A DNA stretch of 64,000 nt from Lyophyllum atratum (taxonomy: Eukaryota > Basidiomycota > Agaricomycetes > Agaricales > Lyophyllaceae). Positions 61,499-64,000 of the stretch are shown here, one piece after another. Numbering within the stretch: the stretch's first letter is position 1; every line of letters starts with the position of its first letter. The notes beneath the pieces were generated by a model, which saw only the letters and a list, made by a program, of their open reading frames with translations, was not told where the DNA came from and ran no database searches. Where the stretch lies: NCBI GenBank assembly GCA_014905825.1, contig JACGCN010000048.1, positions 186,001 to 250,000 of the forward strand. Direction: 5' to 3'. The translations under genes were made by a program, and so were the position numbers.

Positions 61499-63209
61499 AT
61501 GGCGAAGAACCTCTTCTCCGTTCCCATTTTCTTCATCCTCTTTAGGGAGACCCTCGAGGCTGCCATCATCGTCTCGGTCCTACTCGGCCTTGTGGAACAG
61601 ATTGTCCACGGTGACCCAACTATATCACCAACCGTCACCCAGACGTTCACTGAAGAAAGCAAGGATGGCGCCGAATCTGCGCCTATTGCTCTGTCGGACC
61701 CGGAGGACGACCAGATCCGCCGTCGCCGCCTTATTAGAAGACTCAGGATACAGGTAGAATATTTATCGCTTCATGACCTTGTTCTGCACTGACAATGTAA
61801 CTGTAGATTTTTACCGGAGCCGGTCTAGGACTTCTCCTTGCGTCAGCTATTGGCGCCGCGTACGTATAGGCCATAGAATAGAAGCGTACGACTAGCTGAC
61901 CTGCGTTACAGATTTATCGCAGTCTGGTTCACCAAGGCGTCGGACCTATGGGCGAAGTCCGAAGCCCTCTGGGAAGGTTTGTTAACCTGCTCTCCAACTT
62001 GACGTGGCTCACCAGAAATGGAACAGGTATCTTTGAACTCATTGCGAGCCTCATGATCTTTGTCATGGGTGTTACCATGCTTAAAATGGATCGCGGTAAG
62101 CTCAGCTCCCTGCGTCTGCCATGATTCACGGCTCATGCTAGTACCGTTTTAGCTAAAGCCAAGTGGCGCGTCAAACTAAGCCAGGCCTTCGAAGGCAAAC
62201 GTATGTGTACCTAAGTCGAGCATATTCTGCACCAGTTGAGAGATATTATGCCGTTCTAGATGTCGACGGTGAAACGAAGACCGGCAAATGGGTTCTCTTC
62301 ATTTTGCCCTTCATCACCGTTCTGCGAGAAGGTTCGTTACGATCCTCCGACACTGGTCCCTTGCACGCACTTACGTGATCCTCGCAGGCATGGAAGCTGT
62401 CGTCTTCGTAGGAGGCGTCGCGCTCGGCCAATCCGCCACCGCCATCCCCATCGCCGCTATCGTCGGTCTCGTCTGTGGCCTCATCTGCGGTTTCGCCATC
62501 TATCAATTTGCCAGCCGTGCCAGTACGTTCATCCCGTATCTCTTCCGCCTCGTAAACTAACGCCTGCTGTTCGGCAGCGTTGACCATCTTCCTGGTGGTT
62601 ATGACGAACCTACTCCTGCTCATCGGTGCGGGGCTATTCAGCCGATCCGTCGGCGCATTTGAGCAGCACGCGTTTAACCGCCTTCTGGGTGCTGATGTCG
62701 ACGACGCTGGAGGAACTGGTCCCGGCTCGTACCGTGTTCAAGGCAGCGTGTGGCATCTCGACTGCTGCAGCCCAGAAAACAAGTTCGACAACGAAGGGTG
62801 GACGATCTTCAACGCCATCTTTGGGTGGACCAACAATGCGACGCGTAAGTCTTTTTTGCTTCCCTCTGGACTGGCAGGTAACTGATCTTTCGTTATCAGT
62901 CGGTACAGTGCTGTCGTACGTGTTTTACTGGCTCGCCGTCATCGTCACCCTCATCTACATGAAGTACAACGAGGTCAGGCTCTATTCACTCTTACATGCT
63001 TTCATCGTGGCTGACCTTCCTCTTTCCTTCTCGCGCAGGGCCGCACAAAACTACTCGGTCGCGAATCTGCGACGGGCATGCGTCGCAAGAATGCGCGCCG
63101 CATTCGGGAGGAGGAGGCCCGCGAGAAGAGGGACTCCGCATCCGACGAGACCAATGAGAGGTCACGACACACAGAGGGTGCAGGCGAGATCGACACACTC
63201 CCTCGATGA
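61499..63209 (+). CDS. FTR1: high-affinity iron permease, Ftr1 type
   Basis: Seven-TM plasma-membrane iron permease that works in complex with the Fet3 ferroxidase. Starts MAKNLFSVPIFFILFRETLEAAIIVSVLLGL, carrying the first RExLE iron motif (RETLE); the second is LREGMEAVVF. Further TM segments: GLGLLLASAIGAAFIAVWF, IASLMIFVMGVTML, ATAIPIAAIVGLVCGLICGFAIYQF, LTIFLVVMTNLLLLIGAGLF and LSYVFYWLAVIVTLIYM. A conserved loop CCSPENKFDNEGWTIFNAIFGW precedes the last TM. The cytosolic tail, joined by a final intron (~62972-63039), is charged (RRIREEEAREKRDSASDE) and ends at 63209. About eight exons. Confidence 0.94.
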
Positions 63210-63662
63210 CAACTTTTCCAAGACTTTTTTCTCGTCACGCCCTCAAGCTTCGAACCTGAAGGAATTTTTAACATGTACAAGTATCTTTCTGCTATCCATT
63301 TGTCGACCTCGCTCTCCTTGCAACAATGATATGGGTGTGATTTGGAAGGCCTGATCGCGTCATAGCTTCATGCCTAATAGGTGGACAGGCTGTGTAGGCC
63401 GTACAATGAGGCCAGCACAAACGCCAGTCAGTCCTATCGACGAAGGAAGTCATCAATATATTAGCAGATGAGATACAAAAGAAAACCATGGCCCTCTGGC
63501 ACGTCAAGAACGCTACACTGGCAATATGAGGCATAATCCCCCTTCTTGAGACCAAAACGTACAAAAAAATACGCCACCAAGCCTTCAATTTCGCTGCAAG
63601 AAATCCTCAGACGTTCAACGTTCTATTTCTACTTTTCCTCGATATGTACAAGGCCCCCAATG
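63210..63662. other. convergent intergenic region
   Basis: 3' flanks of FTR1 (+) and the RING gene (-). No gene was seen. Confidence 0.45.
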
Positions 63663-64000
63663 TCAGCCCGAGAGATGCAGCGTCAAGAGGCAATTCAACA
63701 TTATTGCCCTGGAGCATGCGGGGCAGTGGGAGTCTTGCAGAATATGCTCGGATATGCATCTACAGGGAATCCGAACCCATTAGCATCGAAATAAATGTAG
63801 ACGAAGCCAGAGTATATACTTATAACAGAAGAGGTGGCCACACAGCGTAGCCGTCGGTTCCACGCAGGGGTCTGCTTGGCACATCCTGCAATAGACGCGC
63901 AGTGACGGCGCGCTGGGTTGATCCTTGATTTCGCCGACGGTGCTGCTTGTCCCAGTCACGTCGTGCATATGCTCTTCGCCATCTTCTTCGTGTGCCGTTG
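63663..64000 (-). CDS. RING-finger protein, C-terminal part
   Basis: The gene runs off the right edge; only its C-terminus is visible: exon 64000(+)-63820, intron 63819-63760, exon 63759-63663. Spliced, it gives a C3HC4 RING: CRMC, 11 residues, CGHLFCYKC across the junction, then ISEHILQDSHCPAC. A short tail (MLNCLLTLHLSG) follows. Residues before the RING are acidic. Likely an E3 ubiquitin ligase; anything upstream is outside the window. Confidence 0.8.

Overview
The window is nuclear DNA from a basidiomycete fungus, most likely an Agaricomycete. Genes are broken by many 48-70 nt GT-AG introns. The content includes DUF6534 seven-TM-like genes, F-box genes, a secreted CBM19-like protein, a MEF2/RLM1-type MADS gene and a DUF6589 gene next to a RecQ-like helicase. 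Exon models were built by hand from splice signals and reading-frame closure; no similarity search was run, so family names rest on recognised motifs.

Layout. 1-6.1 kb: a class II-like eIF4E gene (-), then a gene-poor stretch with F-box-like debris. 6.15-8.07 kb: a MADS-box factor. 10.1-12.1 kb: a DUF6534 membrane protein split into 17 exons. 12.3-13.4 kb: a short-chain dehydrogenase (-), divergent from a mitochondrial Mss116-type DEAD-box helicase (13.8-16.3 kb). 16.7-18 kb: alpha/beta hydrolase 1 (-). 19.6-21.4 kb: tRNA-splicing endonuclease subunit Sen54. 21.8-24.3 kb: CTP synthase (-). 25.1-26.8 kb: an F-box protein with a duplicated F-box.

27.0-37.6 kb looks like a small accessory biosynthetic cluster. 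Two paralogous UDP-glycosyltransferases (-) flank a flavin-dependent halogenase (+) and a second alpha/beta hydrolase (+). A halogenated and glycosylated metabolite is plausible, but no scaffold-forming enzyme lies in the window.

38.2-44.0 kb is the most unusual part: a 5.76 kb segment bounded by imperfect terminal inverted repeats of about 52 bp. It holds only two convergent genes 21 bp apart, a 1072-aa DUF6589-type protein and a 656-aa RecQ-like SF2 helicase. It looks like a DNA transposon that carries its own helicase.

44.2-58.1 kb is mostly housekeeping: a coiled-coil protein, a membrane-anchored 3beta-HSD-like dehydrogenase, a small membrane protein, a KHDC4/BLOM7-like KH protein, a MATE-like transporter, a CBM19-like secreted protein and serine hydroxymethyltransferase with both a mitochondrial and a cytosolic start. 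58.4-63.2 kb is the divergent high-affinity iron uptake pair (FET3 ferroxidase and FTR1 permease); the shared promoter holds three exact ATCWGATAA sites, the motif of fungal iron-responsive GATA repressors. A RING-finger gene runs off the right edge. No tRNA, rRNA or CRISPR was seen.
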